Shown here piece after piece: positions 23,956-37,200 of a stretch of 64,000 nt of DNA. The position numbers and the translations under genes were made by a program. The notes under the pieces were generated by a model. It ran no database searches, was not told where the DNA came from, and saw only the letters and a program-made list of their open reading frames with translations. The DNA is from Valencia hispanica (lineage: Eukaryota > Chordata > Actinopteri > Cyprinodontiformes > Valenciidae), in NCBI GenBank assembly GCA_963556495.2, contig OY747713.1, forward strand, positions 30,126,461-30,190,460. The letters run 5' to 3'. The number at the start of each line of letters is the position of its first letter. The first letter of the stretch is position 1.

Positions 23956-26900
23956 GCGATGAAAGCGACATCTGCATAGAGCTGAAGAGCCAGAGGTGGA
24001 GGGACAGCCAGGTGGAAATGGAGTTGCAGAAGCTCAGAAGCAGAGTATTGGAGGACAGCTGTCGCCGGGTGGTGGACGATGAATAAAACAGCCCAGGTGA
24101 GCACAAACCACACCTATAGATCAACATCTTCAGGTCCAAGCACTGGGTGTAGACGGCTGGAAACAGGCCCATGTGGAAGGGATGTGGATGAAAATCCGAC
24201 CAGACAGCTGTAGCACGAGCAGTGAGTGATCTGTAGATGTTTCAGATCAGCTTTAACCAGACTTATTCTTAGATGAGTGATTTTAGTTGTCATTTCACAG
24301 CTTAAAAACTTGGAAAACTCCAAAAAATACCAACCTGTAAGCAGCGGTGGCCACTCGCGCCAGCTTTCACTCAGCTAGAAACTGGAAACTTTACCTGAAT
24401 TAACTCTTGTATACATTATGCCAATAAACTGAACACTGTACACACAGAATGGAGGAATAAAGTCACCAATCCCTGTTATGCCTCTGATCTACCTCGAAAA
24501 GTATTCACAAAGCCACAACGACCTTGAGCTTTATTGCACAACAAGGATGAAGTAGTAATATGATAAAAAGCAAAAACAGAAGAAGCACCTTAATCTGCAG
24601 ATGCACATGGACCAAAGACATTGGATGATCTTCCAGTATCCGTAGAATGTGAGAAATATAAATTTCACTAAACAGAAATATAGTTGGGGATGCACTGCAG
24701 TACAACATTTTTACTTGATTTGAACCCATGAATGAATTTAGACGGTCCAAATATGGATCCTATCAGCATAGCCATATATAGGAAATAGTAGGTGTGTTCA
24801 ATCCTAGGTGCCTCACAATTTCGATTTGATTATTTAAAAAAAATTTTCTTTCATATTTTTCCCCACTTAGGGTTTTCTTTACTCCTTCCATGGCTACTTT
24901 CTACTCTTAAATCCGTTCAGTTTCCATTAATTGAAGTATCCAAACAAATTGATGTCCTGTATTTTGGTCATGATAAACCACAAATAAACCAATACATGTC
25001 CAAAATATGATTTATAATCATACCAAGGGCATATTTTGAACGAAAGCTAAAGGAAATCTGTGTTGGCAATTTGAATATAATATAGGGTTACCCTATTTTG
25101 ATTTCAATAAGAGAGGAAAACTTGGTCCAATCCTTAAACACAACAATCATATTCTGTTTAATTAAAGAAGACTTAACATTTTAAAGTATTATAGCTCTAT
25201 GTGGTTAAAAAGAAAGATTAAATCAACTTCAGATTTACTTTTACAAGTCAACCATTACAGAAATGACTTTAATTCTAAATAGAAATAATTAATCTTCTAT
25301 ATTAGAAAATAAACCTATAACAATAATAGCTCCCTTTCAATACAGGACAAAAATTACACAAAAATCTGATATTATATTCTGAGAAAATAAGTATTATTTT
25401 CCATTCAAAGTAATAGAAAATGAAAATAAAAAGCAACATTCTCACAAAGACACTTAAACTGTATACTCCAGTCTTTGTTTGTTTTTCTGCTGTCAATTTA
25501 ATACAGAACTCATTATGTTTGCCACCTGTCATACACAGAAACAAATCTGCCAACTATAAGTATGGTGCTCTCTGCCACACATTAGTTGGATGGAATGAAG
25601 GAAATTTCCTTCGTGTTTTATACTTAAATCTGCACTTGGACTGACGTCTGGTAAACATGAGCTGCTCTGCGCTGCGCTTGGGGAGGACGCCCCAGTCAGC
25701 GCCGGAAAAGTGGACATGTCTGGGGAAAAGAAGATGTTGCGGCTAACATGATACACAACAACAGAGATGCTTCTTTCACAACTAAAGTGAAAAATATTTG
25801 CTGTATTTTGTAAATTTCGCGATGCATGGCTGAAACACTAAATTCAACCGTGATGTTTCCACCAGTCCATCCCCTAAAAATGTCCATGCGGCATGCCAGA
25901 TTTTTGTTTTTCTCATTAAATTATTATAAAAATAATGGCTTTTTGAACACTTTTGAAACGCTATCAATTTTGCACGTTTCACATCGCTATTAATGGATTT
26001 ATGGTGAATCGACACACCCGTAGGAAATAGCGCAACAAACATCTTCTGAATTCTGCTTGGGTGAATGCTACTAAGTTGTAGGGCACAACTTTTTGGTTCT
26101 GCAATCTCACATGTATGCTCTGAAAGCACACAAGGCCCATGATCCTACCGGATCAACATGCAATGATGTGATTGACATCAATATAGGGATGTGGGGTATC
26201 TATCATGAAGCTATGATCCAAAAGGGGGTATGAGACTAATTTAAAAAGCAAGTTCCATTAATGATTTGCCTGTGCAAACATGATCACACGCTACTGCTAG
26301 AATGAGCACTTTACACTAATTTTGCATCTGGTTCCTGCTGTATTTGCAGTGTGATGACCTTCTACCTCAAACACAGTGCTCTCCAAATTGACAGAAAGAA
26401 CAAGAATTGTTTCCCACAGAGAGCTCCAGGGTACTTGAGGGAGGAAGTATGGGGGATTTGTTACAACTGCAAGACCACTGAAGCATGATGGAAGTCTTTA
26501 TCTCTCTAACTGATTCACATTAACATAAGAGCCATTTTCTAATTAAACACTTCTACAGTAAAGTAAATTTTTATTATATATTGTCAGTCTAAAAACCGAT
26601 ATGTTGTTTTTTTTGGGCTATCATTGTATATTTTAATTTAAATTTTCTAGATTAAATATGGTTCCTACAATTCCTCAATAAAATGATTCTTTTTTGACAG
26701 GTTCTCACTATTGTTGAGCTATTCATCAACATCTGGATATAAATCTCTATCTACTGGAAAGATGGTAGGATATTATGCTTTGTTGTAACAATTTATTTAC
26801 TAAAATCATTTACTCTGTGTGTTGAATCAGCCATGCTATGGGCTCATGTTGCAGCTACTGACAAAAAACTCAATCAAAAACCAGCAACACTTCCTTTGAT

Positions 26901-29900
26901 TACAGATTTGTTTTTATTTTTCTTTATGTTTCAAAAAGGCAAATATTTAAATCCCATATTCATAACAATTACAAATAGCTTGATCCAAAATTTCTCAAAT
27001 GCATAAATAAAAAACAGTAAGCTCTAATATTTTCCATAGATGGAGATGCTGTGCATCAGGAAGTGTCCTTGTTTTTGGTCCTGCCAAGAATAACTGACTG
27101 TGAGGACTCAGCTCAGGTCAGGAGGGTAGAGCGGTGTGTTAAGTGAAGTTTGTAAGAGCAGTGACCAAGCACACTTTTCCTTGGGGTGAGTGGTCAGAGG
27201 AAAATTAGTGGCACTCACACATAAGGACACACTCCTCCTCATGCACACATTCACAAAATACACAAAAGGTTTCTGAAAAAGGCATCTTGCATGATCACAC
27301 CCGTGGGCTACTTGCCTCTCTCTCCCACCCTAGTGACCCTTGTAACGGTGGTGATTAAATATTAGGAGCCCTCATCTGCAAACATTTAGCCAGTGCCACC
27401 CCTAATCTGCCTTGTGTCACCATCATGTCACAGAAGACTCAACAGGAACACACACAGCCATGAAACTGGTCATTCCCATCGCGCTAAATAACGAACAAAT
27501 ATTGGAATACAAATTTTTCATGACATCAGTTTCATGATAAAAGGTGTCAATCAAACCCTCCTACACGAGGCATGTCTTTCAGATAAATTGGCTCCTGTGA
27601 AAAAGTTGTTGTGACAATAGTACTTCACATGCACACACTTTAATATTTGGTTACATATTCCGGAACACAGAAGTTGCCCTTTCAGATCATATTGATATTG
27701 TCCAGCTTGGTATTGTGAAAATCATGCCACTACAAAAATGCAGTATACCAGGTTCTCTGTATTGTGTTTTTAAAAGCTGTCACTCTTTTTGGGTGTCCAA
27801 CGGCAAAAACTTTGGAGCTATATTATCAATTTCCTTGGTCATTAAATTAACCATTGGCTGTCACCTTCCACCTCCTGACCTCTGAACTATGACACACTAG
27901 TTCTCTTCCTCCAGGCCCAATTGCTGCCTCAGGTCACTTGTTGTCTCCTTAAACAGAGGAAGAGATGATTGTCTCTGTTGGAAATGGTCACATATCCTTA
28001 AATTAAAAAGGGGATTTAAACATGTTGAGCTATTCAGATCTATTAGTAGCTGTATAACTAAGTGAAAAAAACAGCACTTATGGATTTAAAGTGCCAATCA
28101 TTTATGTAAAAAGCTTTAAAGTAAACTCAGGTTTCATTTCACACTGAAAAACATTTGTTTGTGGTTTGTGGGGGGGCTTGTATGTAACAACCCTAGCGAT
28201 ATCAGTTCAGCCGAAGTATTTTTGTCTGTGATGATTTGGGCCTTTTACCAAAGAAGATCCTGCGAACCTTTTTGGAGTTTATTATTGACTCCCAGAAATA
28301 CATTTTAAATGAGAATTTGTTGGAATCTGACAGAAAACGGAAAATCTGTTCATCATCCTTGGGTTTTTCAATGATATAATGATTCAAAACATACAGTATT
28401 GAAAAATCAACACAGAAATGATTCACCGAATGCAAATCAACATTCTGTTATGATCAGGCCCCAGATTTAGATTGTATAGAAAACGTATAAGGTTAAGCTG
28501 AGGAGCAAAAGCATGAGATAAGACTTGGGATTTTGCGCTATATAGAAGTAGAGATGAAGGATCAGATAGAGCTTTCTCTTTATGCTCTAACTGTATTAAA
28601 AGTTATGAGAGTTAGTTATGAAAGTGTAGGTTATTCTGATTAACTGTAAGTTTATCTTTAAAATGTTGCAGCATACAAACTGAAAGAAATTGGTGCTGTG
28701 AAACTTCATGACGTGCAACTTGATAGTGAGTTCTGTACAAATGAAGCAATTAGGCAAGTTAAATAGTACCCGCCCCGGTGCAGTCTTGCATTGAGTATAG
28801 CTACAACTCAACTCAGCGCTGCACAACTTCAACTGGGTAAATTGCTGCATATTGAAATAGTTTAAAGCTTATCAACGTAGGAAAAAAATATCAATCATTT
28901 TTGATAAAACTCTCCAACTCCGGTCAGTGAGAATAATGAAGAGACATTCAGAAGTTGATAACACATTGATTGAACTGCGTTTTAACGCTCCAGGGGGATT
29001 AAAAATAAAGAAAGAGTTTGACTTGTTCATCAGTGGATCAAAAAAGTAAAATTCTTGCAATTTCAACTGTCTGTGCAACGTGTGTGGAAAGTACTGCTGC
29101 TGTTATGGAAGACCGTTGCCGTATTTAGATATGTGCCAAGAAAAGATTGTGCTGTTGGTGGACACTGACCCCTTGTGGTCATGATACATCACTGCAGGTT
29201 TGGAACATTTGATTTCCCAAATACTATTTTCCTGAACCACCACAAAAACTCCTTCTTGAAACCTTTTTGAGAAGGTTTAGATGTGTTAAATAATAGTCTG
29301 ATTTTATTTTATTTTTTTGTTGTTAATACCGTTTCAAAAGCAAGTCTGACATTATGCAGCTATAAGTCATCCTCCCTAACAAGTTAATCAGTAAGTTTCT
29401 TTTTAGTTTTATTTGTTTCAGCACCCTTAAAAAAGTATGTACTTAATCCAGATTTATAGAAACAGAAACCACAACTAGCCCATCACATGCCTCTGTGCTT
29501 GTAAATCATAAAACAGGGGAATAAAGTCTACCCTTGATAGCTTGGTTGTGTGTTGTCGTTTATTCTTGGCTGTGTTGGCAGAAATAGAACAAAACATGCA
29601 AAATCCAACAAATAGGAAAGACAAGGGACCCTTTCCTTTGTATGAATCTGGATATTAAACGAATGGACAGCTTGATGCGTGCGCTGCGCTCTATTGTCCA
29701 TGCAGGAGCCAGAGGGCTTATCTTGCTAGAGCCGTTGGTGCAGTGTGACTTAGCTCAGACGCTGTCTGCTCTAAAACAGGTATGAATGTTAATAACAACA
29801 TACAGATCTCTGTTGTGGTTGTCAATCTTTTTCAAGGGTCCTTTTCTCTACCTTTTTACCTCAAGTTTCTATCCAATCTTGTTCGAGAGGCAGTTTAAAG

Positions 29901-30990
29901 TGTAGCTCGGGTTAATGAATGCCCTCCAGGTCAATAGATAATGCATTAACATCCGCTTTGCAGCTGAACTAAATGATTAGACTGCAGTTTGTTCTGTCAG
30001 AAGAAGTGCAAAGATTTAAAGTTTTTTTGTCAGTTTTGCTAAATTTGATCATAGAATGAAGAGTAAAATGTACAAAAAGAATAATTTGTTTAGTATTTGG
30101 GGCTTACAGTTAAATCTAAAACACTTTGGTAATGTGGCTGACCTACAAACTCAGATCCTCCCCTCTACACCACCATATACTGCGGATATGTGGTGATATA
30201 TGCTGTAGTCTATTTTAGGTGGGGTCTTTAGGTACCATACGGATCTGATCTTTGTTGTTATATTTCTAGATCCAGTACCTAATCTGGTGAATTTCTGGGT
30301 GCATGCATCTTTTCTATTTTAGGAGGTGTTTGGTTTCAAGCAGACATAGCATAATGCATAGTCAGACATCTCCAAAATGCTGTAGTACATCCAAAGAGTA
30401 ATGTAGCAGCTGGCCTGAGGCACATGTGAATTTAGTGATTAAACCATATTTTATTGATTACTTACCCCTTCTATGGGTCCCATCAATTTTTTCCAGTTAT
30501 GTTTAAAGCTTTTATACAAATGTAACTTTTTTGCAGCTGTGGTCTTTAATGGGGTTACACTTTATGCAAACTGTATCTATGTAAATGAGTAATAGCTTGT
30601 CTTTTTTAGTGGCTGCTTTTGTAGCAATGGGCTACAGTTCAACTGGGGCCCAAAACCAAATTCTGCTTAGGACTTATAAAACCATTGGCAGATCTGGTAA
30701 TAAACAGCCTTCTGCTGTATTTATTATCAATAATCCAATTGTCACCTGTTACAGAAACATTTCAAGCTTATGTCAATTAATTGATTAAGTAAAGGCACTG
30801 ATTATTAGTAAAGGGGTCTGGAGAATATGGCATAATTAGTAGTCAGGGAAGAGGCCTTTCACCTACTCTGATCTAACTGTGTTATTGTTTCGTTTTGTGT
30901 ATACAGAACTTGCGTAACAGTAAAAAAAAAAAAACTTGAATTATTCCTAAAATTAAACAAAAATATATATGTTATCAAGTATAACGTGAG
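23956..30990. other. Intergenic region without recognised genes
   Basis: Seven kilobases in which I find no exon and no recognisable autonomous transposon. 25620-26150 is a GC-shifted block with short minus-strand ORFs of no known family, possibly an unidentified repeat. 27030-27480 is balanced, non-repetitive sequence and an enhancer candidate. The rest is AT-rich unique sequence. In human the corresponding interval contains HDAC9; no HDAC9-like coding block is seen here. Confidence 0.4.
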
Positions 30991-31059
30991 TAGTAGTGGT
31001 TTTATTTTATTTAGGTCAGTCATGATGGTCATGATTAGCGCTGCTTCTGCGTCATCGTC

Positions 31060-31130
31060 TTCCAGCCAATGGCGCGGCGACGTCCTGAGCTGACGCTCCA
31101 AAGACGTAAACCTTGCCAACATGGCGACGC
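31060..31130 (+). promoter_or_regulatory. snx13: CpG-rich promoter core of snx13
   Basis: Contains a CCAAT box (GCCAAT, 31075-31080), CRE-like GACGTC (31080-31085) and TGACGC, and the YY1-type motif CCAACATGGCGACG (31116-31129) that marks start sites of many housekeeping genes. There is no TATA box. The CpG density of about 31050-31400 contrasts with its flanks. Confidence 0.65.
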
Positions 31131-31159
31131 TCCGAAGAGAGTACGGAGATTTGGAGTAA
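31121..31159 (+). CDS. Upstream ORF of 12 codons in snx13 leader
   Basis: ATG at 31121 inside the YY1 motif opens 12 codons (MATLRREYGDLE) and stops at 31157-31159, 99 bases before the snx13 ATG. A second uORF, four codons long, spans 31207-31221. Whether they are in the mRNA depends on the exact start site. Confidence 0.3.
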   Translation: MATLRREYGDLE

Positions 31160-31258
31160 CGACCGCTTTTTAGCTGAGAAAAATAACCTCAACGCCGGCT
31201 GTTACGATGTGGTGGGGTTAGCCGGAGCCACGACACGCACAGCTCTTTTTTTTAGAAC

Positions 31259-34200
31259 ATGTTTGCAGAGGTAAGTTGGCGCCGGTGAAACTAAGCCGTG
31301 TGTCGTTACGCTAGTTTGTTTTTAAGCGTTGTATATGGTTGGTTAGCTCGGAGCAGCTAGCGCCTCGGCGTCAGTCCCCCCGCAGGTAAACACAGAGCCC
31401 GGACAGACACGGAGAGGACGGCACCCTGGGCTTCCAGACAGGCTGTCAGCTATAAGTGGCTGTCAGCCACGGATTACACAGATTACACTGCGTTAACACA
31501 AGAGGTTTAAGATATCCGCCCTGTCAACACTGCGCTGGAATTAGCTGGACACAGGCAATGTGGGTAGTATGCGTTTAGATTATGTTTAAGATCCCTCTAA
31601 AGAGAATTTTTACGTTTCTACAGCAGACACAGGTGAGCTGGGCGTTAGCTGTGGTGTTCTTGTATGGAAGCTAATAAGAAAGTCAGAACAGCTGTCGCTA
31701 AACAAACTCCGTGGTTATCTTTTATATATGTAGGTGTTAGTCAGTAGGTAAGACAAATTATTGACATTTGTACGCTTATCTTGGGGGGAATGCTTGGTTC
31801 ATTTGAATGCATTGACATTTATTAGTCATAAGCAAATGGCCTAACATAGAGAATGCCTTGAAATTTTATAAGTGACTTGATTGCCTTGTTGTTGGTCAGT
31901 AGGTGTCTAGGTTGTCTGCTTGACGTGTAATTGCATGTGTCTTGCTGCAATTCTCACATGATCCACACTGGTTCTCTTTCTGGGAGAAAGAGCAGGGTAA
32001 AAAAAAGAAGAAAGGTTATCGTGCAGGCATTCAAAGCATTCAGTGCTTTCTGTGTGTCCGTCCTGGCATTGATGATTTCAGTTTAATGAATAAGTTAGGT
32101 GTTAAACTTTATCTCCAAGGCATAGGCCTAGATGTTACATAGTTTTGCCAGTGGCTTTTTACAGCTGGCTAAACCTCATTAAGCCGTCTTAATCAAAAGC
32201 TTGCCCGACATTGAGGCCAGTTTGCTGTCACATCAGGCCTACCTTTCTAAAGTAAAGGCCTGCCTTACTCCTCCCATTTAAGGTTGGGTAGCCTGCCAAG
32301 CAACCTGACACTTGTAAGGAGTAAAAGGCCTGTTCAGACCTGTTTTTTAAAAGTATTCACAAGATGGGTTAAGTCATTCAGATGCCAAATGTGGACGATG
32401 TGTTTAGGAAAAGTTAAAATTTTCACGATGCAAAATGTTTGTATATACGTTTATGTATATACAAACATTTTAGACAAAAATCTTTGCGTATCTGTTTTAT
32501 GGTTTTCTTGCTATTTGTAGCTGCCGAATTGTACTTGGGAAAAAAGCATAAGATTCACTACATAATAAGATTAATGGGTGGTGCCCTTTTTTTTTTGCAA
32601 CTGTAAATCTTTTTCAAACACCCTTGACTTGTCTTTCTTATAAGCGAGAGACAATTGCTGGCTGTCTTCTTTCAGCCAGCTGATCGGCAGCAACAGGTGG
32701 TGGAGGGAAAGCTCTGCTTTGCTCTGTACTAACTTTCTTTGGCACCTCAGTAAGCAGACTTTAAACTATAGCAGCAGATTGATTAATAAAAACTTTTGCT
32801 ATTTTGAGATATTAACTTTTAAAACCCTAAAACCTCTTAACATGTAGTAAAATAAGACTTGTCACTTTGGAAGGACAGATATGATAATACTGACAGTCCT
32901 ACTGTAGTTAAACAAAAATGTTTTAAAAAATGTGTATCATGATCTAATTTTTATTTAAAGCAAAAAGGCTATAATTTTCCAATAGATGCTTAACAAATTC
33001 ATTATTGCAGTTATAATAAAATTATCGAAAACATTTATTTGAACAACACAAAAATGTAGAGTAAGCAACCACTACATTTAGCAATAGTTTGCCATTAAAT
33101 GTGCTTATCGTGCAAAAAAAAGATATATTTTTAATGTTGTGCCCCTTATAGAGTAGCACAAGTCCAACACACTTATTTATCGATAAAAATCTAAAGATGG
33201 GTATAGCCAGTCTGCAGTCAACTGCTTTACATATATGCTGCTTGTAGCTCACCAGCTGTAGCTTTTAACAGTGCAGCCTTTGTAAGAGTGTTGGGTGGCA
33301 TTCTTCTTGTTTCCACTTGACGACTGTGTGTGTGTTTGTTTTTTTGTAACGGCTAATATTTCCAAACGGCTGTAATTGTGTTAATTGTGAGTGGGGTAAA
33401 ATAAAAGTGTACAGTAGTTGCCTTCTTTTAGCCAACTAACAGCAACAGGTTGGAGGAGGGGCAGCTCTGGGCAATCATCCCTGATCACCTTTTAGTGTGT
33501 TCTGGTTGCTTTGATAGTTGTATGATTCATTCTAGCTGTGATTGTTAATGAGAGGCTATGAAGCAAACCTCATCATTCCCTGGCTGAAGGTTGAGATAGA
33601 AATGTAAAACATCAAGAGAACTAAAATAGACATGAATTGTAATTCAGAAAATATCTCGCTCTCTGTCTGTAATGCATTTACAAACAGCGGTGGAATAAAA
33701 TAACCTGTTATACAGTAATAAATAGGGATGTGTATAAGTAGAAATCTGGCGATATATCTATCACGATACGGGGTGGCGATACGATATATTGCGATACTAT
33801 GAGTAAGACTATATATTGTGACGTTTGAAACTGAATTTAACTGTAGAAAAATTATCACAGCATTCTAAACACTCCAACCTGTTTCATACTTTAACACATT
33901 CAGTTTTATTACTAGATCTAGTTGATCCACTAGAATAAGGAAAATGGATAAAGGCCACCAACTGTCATACTTTTAATCTTACCTTAAAAATTACTGTCAC
34001 CATTATTTGGTTCCATTCAAATTCTAAAAACTAAAAATAGATACATTGCTTCTGAATATCGATACAATATTGTGACATAAAATATAACAATATATCGGTG
34101 TATCAATATTTTCTTACATCCCTAGTAGTAAATATCATTTCTTTAAATTACAAACATTTCTACTTTTACAAATCATATTTAGAAGTAATTAAATTGTAAT

Positions 34201-37200
34201 ATTTTTCAGATCAAGTTAAGAAAAGATTGCAGATTAACTATTGGAAATCTACTGATTCTTATTTCTCAAATAAAAGCTTAAGTCAGGATCTGCTGCTTAG
34301 ACTAATAGTGAGGGAGCTTGCAGAACTTAATGAGGTGCCACAGCTGGCTGATTGACATAAAACCCTGCTTTGCTCCTTCAAACATCCTGACAAAATCTAT
34401 TGCTTTATTGCACTGGGAGTCTGAATGTTCTCCTTTTGGGGCCCTACTGCAAACTATAGGATCGCATGATTTATTAAAGGTGTGTTGGTGTCCCGTTGTT
34501 ATGTTTGAAGCGTTTAAGTCTGGTTTTCCTCTGTGCTCACTTTAAGACCTCAAACGGCCTGCTTGAAAACATTATTCTTAAAAAAAAACATAAAACCATC
34601 TTTTATACATTTTTTATATTAAACCAAGGCCAACCATATTATTCCCTTACAACAGTACATAACCAGTGCGTGCAAAATATGTATATCTCCATCATTTGTA
34701 GGCCCTATGCCATTAGTATTTCCTCCCTCATGCTGAAAGCTGTAACCTGTTGTTGTTTTTTTTTTTGTTTCTTTTGTCCAGCCACTTGTCAGACTTTATA
34801 TTTGTTTTACCAGTTGTTAGCTTGTGACTTTCTTGGGCTGTAATCTGTGGTTTGCTTTCAAAATCACACACATCTACCTAGAAGAATGTTTGGAATAAAG
34901 CCAGTCAGAGTTCTGCTCTTCCTGAGGCTCTGCAGATGCTGCAGCCCACCCTGTGTGACTATAACAACTCTTCTTGGAAGTCTTTCTACTACTTTTAGGA
35001 GTGTGTTCATGGAAATCTTTGACCATTTCTTTTAGAAACTTGCTGTATTTGTGAGGTCAGACACTGATGTTGGACAAGAAGGCCTAGCTCTTGGTCTCCG
35101 CTCTGAATTGTCTCAAAGGCGAGGTCAGGACTCTGTGAAGGGCAGTCAAGTTCTTCCACCCCAAACGTACTCCCCCATGTCTTTATGGACCTCGGTTTCT
35201 CCTGTGAAACAGTCATGTTTGAGTCGAAAAGATTCATCCCCAAATTGTTCCCACAAAGTTGGGAACAAATCTTTTAGTATGCTGAAACATTAAGAGTTCC
35301 TCTTACTGCACCTACGGGACTGAGTCAAACTCCTGAAAAACCGAGTCACACCATAATCAAACTTTACACACGACATAATTGTCAGTTAGGTGTTGTTTTC
35401 CTGAAAACTGCCAAACTTCGACTCATTCATTTGATTACCAGACAGAGGCATGCTTCAATATTCCAGAGAAGACATCTCCACTGGTCTAGATGCAGTGGCG
35501 ACTTGCTTTCCACTACTGCATCCTACACTTTTGTGATATAAGGCTTGAGTGCTGCTTGGCCATTAAGTTCCGACTGGAGCTTCATAACATGCAATTTCAA
35601 GCCATTTACAAGAAAAGAGGGTTCTATTCATATCCAGTTATTTGAAATCCATATCGGTCCAAATGTAATTCAGATCCTTCAATTACAATCTGATCATATA
35701 GTCAGATTCAGATGTAAACCATAAATAATACCTAAAGATAAAAAAAAAACCTGGCTCCAGTTCCCGAGGGGAAGCAGTGGAGTTCTGTTGGAGGCGGTAT
35801 GAGAGTGACATTCGGTTATGAATCACAGATCTACTCTTGGCGAAGAGTTGGAGACTTTTGTTTGGTGCAGGATGAATGACAAACAAGGATGACTGGCTAA
35901 AGGAAACATTTTCAAAGTCACTGATGAGATGGGCGTTTCTTCTCCAGTAATGGCAGTTGTTGCATCAGCTGTATTTGCATGGGTGTTGAAAGATTTGAAC
36001 AAGAATAATATTTAATTGTAAATACATTTTCAGGTTTGGAATGCATTTTGCAGAAAAGATGTATCACTTCAACGACAAGACCAGCAAACTGACTGGACAT
36101 CAATCTGTTTAAAGATTTATAGTGGAAATACAATGGACAGTAGTCTATCGCAATGCTCTGTGTTGCATAGCAGATATGTCAACAGCTACATGAGAGAATT
36201 GCAACCTGACTTATGAAGATTATAATAATTATTATTATTAGGAAAGTTCAAGCTGAGTGCTGGTATTATTTCATTAATTCATTATTTCTATACTTTCTTT
36301 CCTTTACTCTATAAAAATGTCGCTTTTATTATATTTTTTGGTGCATTGTAGTTAAGTTTTTCTTCTGGTCACTTTCAGATGCTGAAACACCCTGGGTGAA
36401 GGTTTAGCTAACCTGTGGAGGGGGAAAAAACACACAAAGGCTGAACAATTCAGTTAGATTTCATCAAAGCTGTTTTTTTTCAAGTATTGCAGGCCCACAG
36501 TTTGGTAATAAATGGTCTATTCCTTTTTTAACATGGGGATATCAGCTTATAGCACTGGTGCTACAGAGGTCGCTGGTTTTGTAGTACGGACAAAAAAGCA
36601 GTAGCACCGACACAAAATGTCTTTTACAATCTCTAAAAACCAACTTTAGTGCATCGCATTACTTGAACACACAAACGATAGAAATTCATACAATGAACGA
36701 ACAAAAACAATAAATATTTTCACAGGTATATTTATTCAGTGAAAATGCTAACATATTAGCTTTATTTATATTAGTGTGGATGTATTTAATACGTAAGTAT
36801 GTGCATATACATTGAGAAATGTGAGCAATTTTGGTCATAATGCAATACATATGATAGAATAGAAATTCCCTTAATTGTCCCACACTGGGGAAATTCAAGT
36901 GTAATAGCAGGAAAGTGACAGATTCACACAAAGATAAAAATATAAAAACAGAATTAGGAATAACAGTGTACAGTAAGGGCAAAATTACAACACTAAAAAA
37001 CTGTGAAGTTATTAAAATTGCATACTCCAGTTCAAGAAATCTGCAACTGAGCAAGTTAATTTAAATATTTAAAAATAAACATGTCCTCAGCCTCTTCTTT
37101 GTGAGACAATCATTCAACAACAGTTGTATTGAGATGAGTGCACCGCTGAAAATGCCGCTTCCGAACTCCGTCGAATTCCCTAAGCATGCATATGGCGTCT

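Noticed and set aside
23814..24172. Overlapping frames across the CCTTG repeat
   Set aside because: They come from the pentamer repeat having no stop codons.
25696..26129. Overlapping minus-strand ORFs in a GC-shifted block
   Set aside because: No family resemblance, no splice sites and no conserved motif; possibly an unidentified repeat but not a supported gene.
32640..33480. Two similar CAGCAACAGGT-containing segments in intron 1
   Set aside because: Similarity is limited to short stretches and could be chance; a duplicated regulatory element is not supported.
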